Translations under genes and position numbers: made by a program | Shown here: positions 44,001 to 49,405 of the stretch, piece after piece | Layout of the letters: every line of letters begins with the position of its first letter | Position numbering within the stretch: the first letter of the stretch is position 1 | DNA from: Heliocidaris tuberculata | Taxonomy: Eukaryota; Echinodermata; Echinoidea; Camarodonta; Echinometridae | Assembly (NCBI GenBank): GCA_025618425.1 | Contig: CM046845.1 | Location: 33,568,277 to 33,632,276, forward strand | Reading direction: 5' to 3' | DNA length: 64,000 bases | The notes under the pieces: model-generated | Database searches by the model: none | What the model was told of the DNA's origin: nothing | The model's input: only the letters and a program-made list of their open reading frames with translations

Positions 44001-47000
44001 ATATCTACTTTAACATAATCCAATCGCTCATGAGAAATACTGTTCAAAAATAAACATTGAACATTTCTTTATATTTCAGTATACATCTCTAAGGAATAAC
44101 CACCATGAACAAGTCTCTTCTGAGCAAAACAAAAAACACCAGATAAATGTATTGTGGTGGGTGTATAGAGAAGGTAATCTGTAATTCTACAGGAGGGAAA
44201 CAAAACAGACAGACAAACAGACAGCTAAAGTCAACTTACATCTGGATGGGTTGTCATATTAACTTTGTTCACTTTGCTCCTGTGAATGGAAATAACAAAA
44301 TCAGTAATATATCAATTAATTTCAACCAATTAATTCTCCTTTGCTGAACAACATGAAAGCAAGAATGTCTGACTTGATTCTACAGGTTTTCATAAAATTG
44401 ATATCTGAACATATTTCTTCTCTTTGATCAGTGAATTAATTTACAAAATGAATAAACTTTAGAATGATAAAACATGAAGAATTTGATAATCCTTTTCATT
44501 TTTTTAACGTTATGTGATGAGACAAAAGTCTGTATTTAGACTGCCTTGAAATCTCATTTCACTTTTGATATGCTACTTCTAGAATGTTAACAACTAAATA
44601 TCAAATTCCTGCTTCCTGGAAGTTCTTTGTATCATCTTCTGGACCATGTGATATCAACTTGTTAATACATGGGCATTTTTTTCCTCTCCTTGCTAATCCA
44701 TAAGAAGAGTCATTACGTGCATTATTGGGTTTTGTCACTAATATTAATAAGATGGAATCATGGAACTCGTGTATACTCACCCTACAGTGGTGAAAAGATT
44801 GTGTATGTGACGTAGCTTCCATAGGTCTACTGTCGTATCGGAAAATGAGTAAACATTGTCATTTCTGAGTTGTGTGCCTAGTCCTGCTACTGGGATCCCA
44901 GCTTCAATTCTGTCAGATTTTAAAAGAAAATATATATATACATGTATATCGATGCGAAGATACCCAACTTAAACATTTCGACAGCATCTCGGTAATTTGT
45001 ATAGTGTGAGGATAGACAGGAGACAAGGACGTAGCCGAACTTCAACTTTATTAGACCAAGCTTTCGACCTTTCCGGCCTTCTTCAGGTTCCGAGCTATGT
45101 TCTTATCATTCATTCATTCAGTTACTAGTAATAAACTGTAGTCATGAAAAAAAAAATAAATAAATAAATAAATAACAACAAAAGAGAGAGAGGAAAAAAA
45201 AGAGAAAAACGGCAAGTATACTTACAGATCTACTTCATCACAAGTCTCTAAACTCCAAACCCTGATGGTAGTATCCTCTGAGCCAGACATGATGTAGGGA
45301 CCATAGGGGTAGATAGAGAGGGCTGTTACAGGTCCACGGTGCCCTACAAAGACTAGTTTGAGATGCCAGTCTGTATCCCACACCTTGATAGATCCATCCC
45401 TCGCACCTGTTACCAAGTACTTGAGAGGGTTGAAGAACAGCACACTAACGGAGAGAGATGTGAAGAGAATGAAGGTTTAATACAAAGATTAAAATTGATA
45501 CTGGAGTACAGGACATGCGAACCGAGTGATCAATACAAGATACTATATAATTATAGTGATAAATTCACATTTTTGTATTTCATACATTTTTAATGACTAC
45601 ATTGATATTTACATAATTTAATGTTTTTTAATATTTGTTCTTTTTTATTCACATGATCTACAGATGTTTAAGCTTGATCCCTTCCATGCACATGGAATGT
45701 TAAAAATAGCAAATATTACTACAAATGTGTTTCATGCTTATCATCCATCATAGCAAATACTGAATGGTACATCACATACATGGCAGCAAATGTGTAAATG
45801 AATTAACTGGAAACTAACCTGTACGCAAAAGGCTTTAAGCTAGATTACACATGTGCAAGTTTATAAATTTAATTGACAAATCGTAACCTATAGAATCTTG
45901 TGATGACTAATTCATACCTTGTGATTTTCCTAACATGTAGATTACGCTTGTATTCCAACATCACACCATCATGAAGATTGAAGACAGCAATGTTTGACTC
46001 GCAGACAGCAAAGCAACGTTGAGCTCTACTAGCTGTGTTCTCTACTGCTAACATGGTGAAAGTATCATGAGAAAAGAAGCTATCCTGGACCACTTTCTGA
46101 GGGACCAGATGTTTAGCACCGTAACGGAAGCACCAGGACTGCAACAACAAACAAAAACACCACATTGCTTTACTCTCTGATTTAAAAAAAAAAAATGACT
46201 AACTGAAGTAGAACTTTATAACCAACCTGATGAATCAAAACACAGATTTAATCAATGACATGGCCAAATTATCATAGTCAATTAACACAAAGGAGCCATC
46301 GGCTTGCATATTTCCCTACTTGTGTAGAAATGAAGCCAATTAAATATTTGCTATTTTTAGACCAACTGGGGTTGATACTTATATAGTTGACTTATTAAAC
46401 TTAATTTGTGCCCATCAAACATTCACCTATCTTTATGGGAGCAGTGTGGTATACTGGTGAAGGCTTTGACTCTCAAACAAAGGGTCCTGAGTTTAGTTCC
46501 TTGCTTTGTCTTTATATTTTTACAAGGTTGTTACCCACAACTGCTCCTCTTGACCCAGATGTATTAAATGGGTACCTAGCAATGCTAGCAAAGATCACAG
46601 GTCATTATTTGATTTTTATCACATGAAAATGGAATAATTTAGTTTATTTACCATGATATGACCAGGTCCAGCACTGATGACTTCATTCTGTTGTTCATTG
46701 TACAACATACATGTGATAGGGTGTGGTGACTTAGCCTCCGAGATCAGCTCATAGTCTTGGGAAAACATCTGATGTAAAAAAGATGAGGTAGCAAAAAATT
46801 AGAAAAATGAAATTTTTGACCTGCCCATGCTAAGGCATAACTAAATCTCTACAGACTGAATTTGTAAAAACATGAACTTTATCAAAGACATACTACAGCC
46901 TAAAAAAGGAACCAAAAGGTATCCTTTGATGAGAATTGACAATTGCTTTTTAAAATAGAGCATGCTTATTCTGGAAAGGTGACATAGAAGGTTACAAACT

Positions 47001-48461
47001 TTTTCTACCTCTCATGTCAGAATTGTTGACATATTTTAACCCTTTCAGGACAGGAATTATTTAAGAGCTCAATTGATCACATTTTGTTCTGCAAATTGGC
47101 AACAATAATATTTTTCTTTTAGTGCTACGTGGTTCTAATAAGATGTAATGTCTTGAAAATAATATACATGGTTAGGAACTTTGTCAAAAAGTTGAAAAAG
47201 TTGCCAATTTGGACAAAAAACAATGATTTTGAATCTCTCAATGTGTTGCCAATTTAAGGATGTTCAATCTTATTCTCTTTTTAAAAATTCCTGGCATCAA
47301 ACGCAATATGATCATGCAATAAAAATGGACATAGTGTGTGCAGAAAATTTTGCTCTTTCTACTCGTGCATCTGGTATATTTTTTAGAGCTCTGGATCAAA
47401 AGTTCTTGAGCCAAACCACAAAATGTGGTCAATTGTCTCGAAAGGGTTAAAGTGGCTTAATTTCCAGGCTGACAAAGTAGCAATTAAGCAGAACTAGACT
47501 GTAATGCCCTCAAAAGTCTTATCAGACATGACATGGTATATCCTGCCATTAAAAAAAAAAAGTAAATGAATGGCAAGCAGAGGAAAGAAAAAAGTAAAGA
47601 GTGCAAATTAAGGTCTCTACGCATGCTTATTTATCCATGTGGATATAGGATAAAGGAATGTGAAGCACAATACATTTTATAGGCAGATTACTGCATCATG
47701 TGTAAAAGAGACTTCACCTTGATAAACTCATCATCTGGTGTCCATCCTACATATCTCTTAGAGCCTTTGCAGAACACCAATCTATCAATGGGCTCCTCTG
47801 GTTCTATATGTCCTTTGTAGCGACCATCATAGTAGAAGATATTGATACCACGGGAATCCACTGTCAGGTACTCCTGTAGTAAAAACAATATCCATACAGA
47901 AAGTCAAGGAGATACATATACCTAAATACTGACACATAACACTACATTTTGAATATTAAGTTCAGAAATATGATCATTTTGTACAGGTAAGAGATTGATT
48001 AAGAGATGATTAGAGTGTGAGAACCACAGGCTCCTATTCATCTACAAAGGTTTTAACTACTGAATAAGGTCTTTTTTACTAGAAATACTGGTTGGCACTT
48101 AGTTTGCAGGTATTCCGTGTCCATTTTGCATGAACATTATTGTAAGAGATAAAGTTCATATTTCAGACATAGACCACTCAGTATTTTGACATGCAGCACA
48201 AAATTTGCTGAAAGACAATCTAACCTGTGTTTGTGGATTGAAGAGTACATCCTTGAGGGGTTCAATATGGTTGATTTTACGAGTGTGATGAACCCCATGA
48301 CCGATGTGAATGGTCTTTGTATCAGCATTGGAGACAAGCTTGGTAGTATCCCGTATAGACTCTCTGAGTATCCTCCAGAAGAACTGGCCCTTGGTCTCTG
48401 TCTCGAGCTGACCTGGTCGCCTCTGGTGCTCCTTCAAGATCTTGGCCACCACGTCAGACAT
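15264..48461 (-). CDS. WDR97: WDR97-like WD40-repeat protein, whole spliced gene
   Basis: This is a single minus-strand gene of about 25 exons (listed separately), assembled by matching GT/AG borders and codon phase at each junction. The product is about 1,515 residues if it stops at 15264. Residues ~1-700 carry WD40 blades, for example VTGARDGSIKVWDTD, MSGSEDTTIRVWSLE, LITAGLDNVIKVWRVF and ASTSVDGTIRIWDD. Residues ~745-1026 are charged and end in a glutamate run. Residues ~1037-1168 are proline-rich, ~1168-1331 are predicted helical, and the tail is basic. The WD40 head, long low-complexity linker and helical tail match vertebrate WDR97 (about 1,600 residues); WDR87 is the alternative name. 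The family is associated with cilia or sperm flagella, so an axonemal role is inference. Family-level confidence is good, orthology moderate. Confidence 0.8.
15910..16069 (-). CDS. WDR97: WDR97-like exon 24 (low-complexity linker)
   Basis: The acceptor cttccag is followed by 53 codons and one base, with donor ACAG|GTAAAA. The peptide begins APVVSEQGSNSQDSDKQSEA and ends VPKPQPPPQKSLT. It is Ser/Lys/Asp-rich, then proline-rich, as in a disordered linker. Phase 0 in and phase 1 out match exons 23 and 25. Confidence 0.85.
16595..16726 (-). CDS. WDR97: WDR97-like exon 23 (basic segment)
   Basis: The acceptor gtcacag and donor GAG|GTAAGT enclose 44 codons in phase 0. The peptide starts GHLKRSIEQLQKGKLTGK and continues with ARKRSIGGSKTTGSPTKR. 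It is strongly basic, so it could bind tubulin or nucleic acid or act as a nuclear signal. This is inference from composition only. Confidence 0.88.
16900..17330 (+). mobile_element. 5' fragment of a LINE-type retrotransposon with ORF1 start
   Basis: Antisense to the host gene and inside its intron. An ATGGCGGAC-like leader at ~16900 precedes an open frame whose best start is ATG 17019. The product begins MGTQTRQQKKKIFVEMEEKK, has a Pro/Ala/Thr-rich stretch, then a coiled coil ELKQMILSLSQQVNSKFDII, and stops at 17328-17330. A coiled coil after a short disordered N-terminus is typical of LINE ORF1 proteins. The rest of ORF1 and all of ORF2 are missing. Keeping the 5' end while losing the 3' part is unusual for a LINE and suggests a later deletion. 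Confidence 0.5.
17615..17713 (-). pseudogene. Tandem decayed copy of exon 22 (3' part)
   Basis: The 3' half of exon 22 is repeated about 127 bp downstream. The copy reads GMEEESRNKEVREMATMW and then LAQWMSLFK, against SRKKEVREMATMW and LDQWMSLFK in the real exon. It carries an in-frame TGA just before GMEEE, and the splice donor has changed from GTAAGA to ATAAGA. It lacks the exon's 5' half and acceptor. It cannot be a working exon. Confidence 0.88.
17742..17910 (-). CDS. WDR97: WDR97-like exon 22 (helical region)
   Basis: The acceptor ctctgcag and donor AAG|GTAAGA enclose one base plus 56 codons. The peptide begins EMAHDLFVHMGLEDAHNYFV and ends EMATMWLDQWMSLFK. Periodic leucines and tryptophans suggest paired amphipathic helices, part of an ARM/HEAT-like region with exons 20-21. 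The 3' half is tandemly duplicated just downstream as a dead copy. Confidence 0.9.
18402..18508 (-). CDS. WDR97: WDR97-like exon 21 (helical region)
   Basis: The acceptor ttttcacag and donor GTCAG|GTAAGG enclose 35 codons plus two bases. The peptide starts DFIVASLHFIKAYGKFSKK and continues VVVEIMVEFVDGDKMV. It is phase 0 in and phase 2 out, matching its neighbours. Alternating hydrophobic positions indicate helices. Confidence 0.9.
18653..18990. mobile_element. CGCG-type MITE 1, TA-flanked
   Basis: Ends are TA|CTGTAAACGCTGTTATTTT and the inverted GCATTAACAG|TA. Both sub-terminal regions contain TTTTCGCG / CGCGAAA words. It has the same terminal design as 23230-23432 and 60744-60956. TA flanks suggest a Tc1/mariner-type target duplication. 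No protein is encoded. Confidence 0.7.
19569..20169. mobile_element. 601-bp element with GGGGGGTGATTCACTAAC ends
   Basis: It starts GGGGGGTGATTCACTAAC and ends with its exact reverse complement. The core GATTCACTAA recurs inside each arm (near 19667 and, inverted, near 20070), giving nested inverted repeats. The middle (about 19740-19960) is GC- and CpG-rich, unlike the flanks. No clear target-site duplication and no transposase were found. It sits in the intron between exons 20 and 21. Confidence 0.8.
20192..20404 (-). CDS. WDR97: WDR97-like exon 20 (helical region)
   Basis: The acceptor attcttag and donor CAGAAG|GTTTGT enclose 71 codons in phase 0. The peptide begins TFPKPWTVSAFVTMLLRLLK, continues TPILYAILTLHQQDPIP, and ends near SNGPTCQDEDQK. 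The first long hydrophobic helices of the C-terminal ARM/HEAT-like region lie here. Confidence 0.9.
20966..21358 (-). CDS. WDR97: WDR97-like exon 19 (proline-rich linker)
   Basis: The acceptor atcttag and donor AATAGG|GTATGT enclose 131 codons in phase 0. It starts DVDKKKSVDDLDFGPPSTSH and then has a long PTPTPPPTPPPEEPKEEPVK-type tract with two basic interruptions (KKHTKMKVEKLISKPKT). It ends with a folded-looking FKGSEWFEQYFPNATNR. The polyproline tract is typical of a flexible linker with SH3/WW/profilin ligands. The opposite strand is open (glycine-rich) only because of the repeat. Confidence 0.9.
22677..22711 (+). repeat. (TAT)n microsatellite
   Basis: About 35 bp of pure ATT/TAT triplets in an intron of the WDR97-like gene. 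Confidence 0.95.
22962..22994 (-). CDS. WDR97: WDR97-like 33-nt exon
   Basis: The acceptor gcactcag and donor GGAG|GTAAAA enclose exactly 11 codons, ETPLPDGSKQE, in phase 0. Both neighbouring exons are also in phase 0, so it can be included or skipped without breaking the frame. Charged and proline-containing, it fits between the glutamate-rich exon 18 and exon 19. Small exon size limits confidence. Confidence 0.6.
23230..23432. mobile_element. CGCG-type MITE 2, TA-flanked (199 bp)
   Basis: TA|CTGTATAAGTGGTTATTTT at the left and AACAGCTTATACAG|TA at the right. The interior is a cluster of TTTTCGCG and CGCGAAA words. It is the same design as the elements at 18653 and 60744. An open frame of 107 aa across it (23110-23433) is an artefact. 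Confidence 0.8.
25995..26062 (+). repeat. (AT)n microsatellite
   Basis: About 68 bp of uninterrupted AT dinucleotides. Confidence 0.95.
26383..26526. mobile_element. Short foldback (MITE), family member A2
   Basis: Left end GGCC-TGTTTCATAAAACTT and right end AAGTTTTATGAAAGAGGGCC are inverted repeats. The core GCTCTTAGCCAATCAGATGC matches the core of 7329-7467, so both come from one family despite diverged ends. Confidence 0.7.
27254..27445. mobile_element. Short inverted-repeat element, ACCTGCCAAC ends
   Basis: Starts ACCTGCCAACCCT and ends AGTTGGCAGGT. The interior repeats AATAGGGACA several times in direct orientation. Short TIRs and size fit a hAT-like MITE, but I could not define the target duplication. 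Confidence 0.65.
28925..28948 (-). CDS. Candidate 24-nt microexon
   Basis: The acceptor tcttgcag and donor AGAG|GTGAAC enclose eight codons, FIAETETE, in phase 0, between exons 18 and 19 which are both phase 0. Borders are good but such a short match can arise by chance. Low confidence. Confidence 0.25.
29513..29947 (-). CDS. WDR97: WDR97-like exon 18 (acidic low-complexity)
   Basis: The acceptor acttccag and donor AAGCAG|GTAAAA enclose 145 codons in phase 0, the largest exon of the gene. It begins VDKNKPIKAVEDEGEG and is dominated by Glu/Asp/Lys with several DDDEEEKDKEEEEEKMETD-like runs and a block of twelve glutamates. It ends with an ordered segment containing HPRGFIPNSVLVRLIWPPEE and RYRPPQLDEDQLAQVAAHK. 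The GAA/GAG run is a candidate for length variation between individuals. Confidence 0.92.
30551..30595 (+). repeat. GA-rich simple repeat
   Basis: Short (GA)n tract with a few interruptions in the intron between exons 17 and 18. A poly-G run follows near 30885-30898. Confidence 0.85.
31087..31591. mobile_element. TTAA-flanked foldback element 2 (497 bp palindrome)
   Basis: The element is 31091-31587, bounded by TTAA at 31087-31090 and 31588-31591. It begins AGGGAAAGTTCACCCTGAAG and ends GGGTGAACTTCCCCT. The arms, about 200 bp each, are near-perfect reverse complements. Each arm carries a perfect TGACGTCA (31221-31228, 31450-31457) next to CGAGCAGCT. No open frame of note. It has the same target site and AGGG start as the element at 3324. 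Confidence 0.88.
31801..32130 (-). CDS. WDR97: WDR97-like exon 17
   Basis: The acceptor ccacccag and donor ATCGTT|GTATGT enclose 110 codons in phase 0. It starts AYAQLAAREEELRKLRDG, a coiled-coil-like helix, then SAANRIKNEGFRSYWDK. It has a conserved-looking acidic/aromatic stretch DIPDYDDWDLTRPIVDYDPE and ends FPDPSLARWPHRRHGQLK. Dense aromatic and proline content argues for a specific structural role after the propeller. Confidence 0.93.
32220..32828. mobile_element. hAT-type non-autonomous element (593 bp)
   Basis: The element 32228-32820 starts TAGTGCTGGTATCGACAC and ends with the inverted GACACCAGCACTA. It is flanked by a perfect 8-bp duplication CTAATTAC (32220-32227 and 32821-32828). 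Eight-bp target duplications are diagnostic of the hAT superfamily. The interior is CpG-rich and repeats GCGACA/GTCGAC words. Several overlapping open frames inside are artefacts; there is no transposase. Confidence 0.88.
32956..33106. mobile_element. Short foldback, GGGCCCCGTCTTATAA ends
   Basis: Left end GGGCCCCGTCTTATAATAGA and right end CTCTTTATAAGACGGCCCC are inverted repeats, with interior GCAATTGAATT / ATTGATTTG partly self-complementary. Size and structure are those of a MITE. Confidence 0.75.
33231..33298. repeat. Fragment related to the repeat at 53.5-53.7 kb
   Basis: The words GGGGGGAGGGTGTGGGAGGG and CCTCCCACGGTAGGGAG match the interior of the hAT-like element near 53500-53560 and 53665-53715. 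It is a truncated copy of that repeat. Confidence 0.7.
33559..33980 (-). promoter_or_regulatory. Candidate internal CpG-rich promoter and first exon
   Basis: This block is CpG-rich in an otherwise CpG-poor intron between exons 16 and 17. On the minus strand the CpG-rich part (33800-33980) precedes an ATG at 33694-33696. A 45-codon frame follows, starting MASTSKDQNYVERGSRDD, with a stop at 33559-33561. A strong donor, AGTCT|GTGAGT, lies just past the stop at 33555. Island, ATG, short frame and donor are the layout of a 5' exon, with the short frame acting as an upstream frame or being a relic. I do not recognise the peptide. It could be an alternative promoter for a short C-terminal isoform of the WDR gene or a copied first exon. 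Confidence 0.35.
34376..34451 (-). CDS. WDR97: WDR97-like exon 16
   Basis: The acceptor tgatcag and donor GAAGAG|GTAAGA enclose one base plus 25 codons. The peptide is FERFVDTLTEEETEQITKEK then EEKEE. It starts the highly charged region after the propeller. Its acceptor and first bases are duplicated 70 bp upstream (see 34444-34572). Confidence 0.85.
34444..34572 (-). repeat. 70-bp-period tandem duplication over a splice acceptor
   Basis: Copies 34444-34502 and 34514-34572 differ at only two positions over 59 bp. On the minus strand both contain TGATCAG|ATTTGAGC, the acceptor and first eight bases of exon 16. The outer copy is thus a decoy acceptor directly upstream of the real one. Confidence 0.9.
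34915..35065 (-). CDS. WDR97: WDR97-like exon 15
   Basis: The acceptor aatctag and donor TTCAA|GTAAGT enclose two bases, 49 codons and two bases. The peptide begins MPKTYLRKMVSMVFPEVPTE, then IPLEYELEGIRALTPLSHKR. It links the WD40 head to the charged region. The internal ATG (35061-35063) could start a shorter protein but is not needed. Confidence 0.92.
35107..35300. mobile_element. Mariner-type MITE, CAGTGAAACCTG ends
   Basis: TA|CAGTGAAACCTGTC at the left and GCAGGTTTGACTG|TA at the right. The interior repeats GTGGTCTTTA and AGACAGGT four or more times. TA flanks and CAGT-type ends fit Tc1/mariner. Confidence 0.8.
35693..35799 (-). CDS. WDR97: WDR97-like exon 14 (WD40)
   Basis: The acceptor ctcctgtag and donor GATAGTT|GTAAGT enclose one base, 35 codons and one base. 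The peptide is CIKLNAEPYGVDFCSQRGDL then LVGIGNHIHRINHDS. The pattern 'hydrophobic-DFCS..GDLLVGIGNHIHRI' is a WD40 blade. Confidence 0.92.
36330..36468 (-). CDS. WDR97: WDR97-like exon 13 (WD40)
   Basis: The acceptor gttttcag and donor ATAAG|GTAAGA enclose two bases, 45 codons and two bases. It holds a textbook WD40 blade: GLACNPRMKVFASTSVDGTI followed by RIWDD. Confidence 0.95.
36911..37093 (-). CDS. WDR97: WDR97-like exon 12 (WD40)
   Basis: The acceptor gatctag and donor AAGA|GTATGT enclose two bases, 60 codons and one base. The peptide starts NVIKVWRVFPFAEEALTPLM and continues SIYCAHMPLHMTVMKTTLCV. Spliced directly to exon 10 it makes LITAGLDNVIKVWRVF, a canonical blade end. The 'KVWRVFP' signature supports WDR97/WDR87 membership. 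Confidence 0.95.
37494..37592. mobile_element. Short MITE, CAGTGGAA ends
   Basis: TA|CAGTGGAACTTGTTATA at the left and AGTGAGTTTCCACTG|TA at the right, only 95 bp between the TA flanks. It resembles the element at 59892-60071 (AGTGGAAACTCAGTATAA ends), so both are probably one mariner-type family. Confidence 0.75.
37600..40850. other. Intron between exons 10 and 12, nothing else supported
   Basis: Apart from the 21-nt candidate exon at 39558-39578 I found no coding signal. Near 37965-38035 an imperfect inverted repeat (AGGCTCAGACAATGGAAG and its complement) suggests another foldback. Frames at 38108-38362, 38927-39229 and 40492-40752 are not convincing. Confidence 0.45.
39558..39578 (-). CDS. 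Candidate 21-nt cassette exon in a WD40 blade
   Basis: The acceptor attcatag and donor GATG|GTAAGT enclose 21 bases that enter and leave in phase 1, exactly between exon 10 and exon 12. Inclusion would change LITAGLDNVIK to LITAGLDCGMIKDDNVIK, adding seven residues. The microexon peptide (D)CGMIKD resembles the start of exon 12, (D)NVIKVW, so it could be a decayed exon copy. Skipping restores the canonical blade. I consider skipping the default. Confidence 0.35.
40851..40923 (-). CDS. WDR97: WDR97-like exon 10 (WD40)
   Basis: The acceptor cattatag and donor CTAG|GTAAGC enclose 24 codons plus one base. The peptide AHGYKGVLGVATNTNHDQLI then TAGL is the first strands of a WD40 blade completed by exon 12. 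Confidence 0.93.
41027..41153 (-). mobile_element. End fragment of a piggyBac-like element
   Basis: The right border is CCTGAAAGGG|TTAA (41150-41153). Read on the minus strand it begins TTAACCCTTTCAGGACA and stays similar to the start of the element at 47040 for over 100 bp. It then stops near 41027, so it is truncated. Confidence 0.75.
41300..41512. repeat. Probable dispersed repeat with a GC-rich hairpin tail
   Basis: It contains TGACCTTTGACCTTGACTTT near 41322 and ends with GACGCCGTCAGAAAAGCGGC and CTCGCTTTTTGCTTATGCA. The tail GACGCCGTC...GGCGCC can fold and is far more GC-rich than the intron around it. The style is that of a dispersed repeat tail; I cannot name the family. Confidence 0.4.
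41814..42139 (-). CDS. WDR97: WDR97-like exon 9 (WD40)
   Basis: The acceptor cctgtcag and donor ACAGAT|GTAAGT enclose two bases plus 108 codons. It includes ILFAILKSGQIIKADTSVNP, LNCICLYEYVVQSTMQNDTW and the blade LLIGGRKDGYVAVLDWKTMK. The insertion AATNVMDDKQIKNKDRT is a charged loop between strands. Confidence 0.94.
42664..42802 (-). CDS. WDR97: WDR97-like exon 8 (WD40)
   Basis: The acceptor tgaatag and donor GAGA|GTGAGT enclose 46 codons plus one base. Key stretch: AMCVCRDGTVRIVTPGSGDV, a WD40 strand pair, then NGVVDAAYAGNE. Confidence 0.94.
43222..43860. mobile_element. Inverted-repeat element with paired CRE octamers
   Basis: Near the left end TGACGTCATACCGGGGAGCA is followed by CCTAAGCAGACGATG. 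The right side carries the diverged inverted copy CGTCTGCTTAGGCAGGATTG then TGACGTCA (43813-43820). The left octamer is 43267-43274. Arms of at least 45 bp are about three-quarters identical. Outer limits and target duplication are not defined. It lies in the intron between exons 7 and 8. Confidence 0.65.
44240..44279 (-). CDS. WDR97: WDR97-like exon 7 (40 nt)
   Basis: The acceptor attcacag and donor CCAGAT|GTAAGT enclose one base plus 13 codons, SKVNKVNMTTHPD. It is needed to pass from phase 2 (exon 6) to phase 0 (exon 8). The joined peptide TTVGSKVNKVNMTTHPDVTP reads naturally into the next WD40 blade. Confidence 0.88.
44781..44909 (-). CDS. WDR97: WDR97-like exon 6 (WD40)
   Basis: The acceptor atctgacag and donor GTAGG|GTGAGT enclose one base, 42 codons and two bases. 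It contains the blade QLRNDNVYSFSDTTVDLWKL followed by RHIHNLFTTV. Confidence 0.94.
45000..45095 (-). mobile_element. Penelope-like element fragment with hammerhead-like core
   Basis: On the minus strand CTGAAGA (45086-45080) fits the hammerhead box CUGANGA. It is followed by GGCC-GGAAA-GGTC, able to form a 4-bp stem with a loop, and then GAAA (45065-45062), the second conserved box. GCTTGGTC follows, ending in the cleavage-type triplet GTC. Penelope-like retroelements are known to carry minimal hammerheads. One unpaired A before the stem and a weak third stem make activity doubtful. Only the end fragment is present; no reverse transcriptase was seen. Confidence 0.45.
45226..45444 (-). CDS. 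WDR97: WDR97-like exon 5 (two WD40 blades)
   Basis: The acceptor tccgttag and donor GATCT|GTAAGT enclose one base, 72 codons and two bases. It holds two classical blades: LVTGARDGSIKVWDTDWHLK and VTALSIYPYGPYIMSGSEDT with TIRVWSLE. The GH dipeptide (VGHRGPVTALS) and WD-type ends are visible. This is the strongest family evidence in the window. Confidence 0.96.
45918..46138 (-). CDS. WDR97: WDR97-like exon 4
   Basis: The acceptor gttgcag and donor ACAAG|GTATGA enclose 73 codons plus two bases. The peptide begins SWCFRYGAKHLVPQKVVQDS, then FTMLAVENTASRAQRCFAVC and ESNIAVFNLHDGVMLEYKRN. The last part is a degenerate WD40 blade. Confidence 0.94.
46437..46612 (+). mobile_element. tRNA-derived SINE fragment
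   Basis: The start GGGAGCAGTGTGGTATACTG resembles a tRNA A-box region, and CCTGAGTTTAGTTCC about 45 bp later resembles a decayed B-box. The body CTTGACCCAGATGTATTAAA then TGGGTACCTAGCAATG is the kind of tail seen in invertebrate tRNA-derived SINEs. No intact tRNA fold is possible, so it is not called a tRNA gene. Antisense in the intron between exons 3 and 4. Confidence 0.7.
46652..46768 (-). CDS. WDR97: WDR97-like exon 3
   Basis: The acceptor ttacatcag and donor ATCATG|GTAAAT enclose 39 codons in phase 0. The peptide is MFSQDYELISEAKSPHPITC then MLYNEQQNEVISAGPGHIM, with a WD40-like strand pattern ending in 'EVISAGPGHI'. Confidence 0.92.
47036..47450. mobile_element. piggyBac-like non-autonomous element (407 bp)
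   Basis: The element 47040-47446 begins CCCTTTCAGGACAGG and ends with the inverse CTCGAAAGGG. It is flanked by TTAA at 47036-47039 and 47447-47450. TTAA plus CCCTTT ends is the standard piggyBac terminal signature. There is no transposase. A truncated relative lies at 41027-41153. Confidence 0.85.
47718..47873 (-). CDS. WDR97: WDR97-like exon 2 (WD40)
   Basis: The acceptor tactacag and donor ATCAAG|GTGAAG enclose 52 codons in phase 0. The peptide starts EYLTVDSRGINIFYYDGRYK and continues EPIDRLVFCKGSKRYVGWTP. This is the first recognisable blade. Confidence 0.94.
48225..48461 (-). CDS. WDR97: WDR97-like exon 1 (start codon)
   Basis: ATG at 48459-48461 opens 79 codons to the donor ACACAG|GTTAGA. 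The protein starts MSDVVAKILKEHQRRPGQLE and goes on GQFFWRILRESIRDTTKLVS. An in-frame TAG eight codons upstream fixes this as the first available start. A good acceptor (tttctgcag) sits just before that TAG at 48489, so a 5' untranslated exon may exist upstream. Confidence 0.92.
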
Positions 48462-48892
48462 TTCTAAATCTGTATTGTTCTTGGGCTACTGCAGAAATAC
48501 GTTGTTAGGTATTTGTGACATCATGCTTGTTTTTCTGGATCCTTTTGCTCATTTTGTTGATTTCATTCTGTGATTCTGCTTCTGAGGAAAACAGTAGGAG
48601 ACAGACATAAGAAGACATTTCATAAAAGTTATGGTAATATAACATTTTCTGATTTAAAATCCTGGAAACATTCCTGGTAACTGATAATTCAAATTTTTAG
48701 TATATAGATCTTCACTGAGCATGAAAAACAATTTTATGAATATGGAAGGCCACGACCATTGAAGAGTGTAGACTGGTAAGGTTTCAGGTAGAATCTAGAT
48801 CTAGATTTTACTTTACTCTTTTAAAAAATCAAGACATTGTTTGTGACTTTTGACAGCACATTATACCCCTCTCAAGTTTGGTAACTCGGAGA

Positions 48893-49270
48893 AGAAACTT
48901 GGTATCGCGTGCCCACGTCGATCTCTACGATCGCGCACACAGAAAATCAGGACTTTTACGTGTGCACGATAGGGGCCCAATTTTTGCCAACCAAATTTTG
49001 GGGGGGGGAGATTTCAGCGCTGACAGCGATCAGGAAATGTAGACAACGACTTGTGATACCCCGTTTCGCCAGAACTGACAATAAATTACAAATTTCATTT
49101 TTGGAATTATCTTTTCCAACATCGGTGAGTTGAATTTATTGTATTTCATGGATATGTTGGTTTCGCTATTTGTAAATTAAATGCCGATTTTGAGTGAATG
49201 TTGGTGACTTTTGTGCAGTGGAGTTTGAAAGTGATGAGGTGTCTGACCGTCCAAAAGTAGGCCTATACAC
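48893..49270 (+). repeat. Copy 1 of a CpG-rich repeat unit
   Basis: GGTATCGCG...TCTCTACGATCGCGCACAC, CCCCGTTTCGCCAGAA and CCAACATCG|GTGAGTTGAA recur at 50125-50500 in the same direction and at 51725-52090 inverted. All three copies keep the possible splice donor GTGAGT. The unit lies less than 500 bp from the WDR97-like start codon and points away from it. Confidence 0.85.
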
Positions 49271-49405
49271 ACGAAGTAGGGTCTATAGTAATGCCGATAT
49301 GATGAGTGGATAAGACCTAGATCACACCACGTAATACTACAGTGGTCATATTGACCACTACGCGGGACGAATGCAAAAATACTAGACACTTTCTATCGCA
49401 TGTAC

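Noticed and set aside
46437..46520. Possible tRNA gene
   Set aside because: A- and B-box-like words are present but the cloverleaf cannot form and a SINE-type tail follows.
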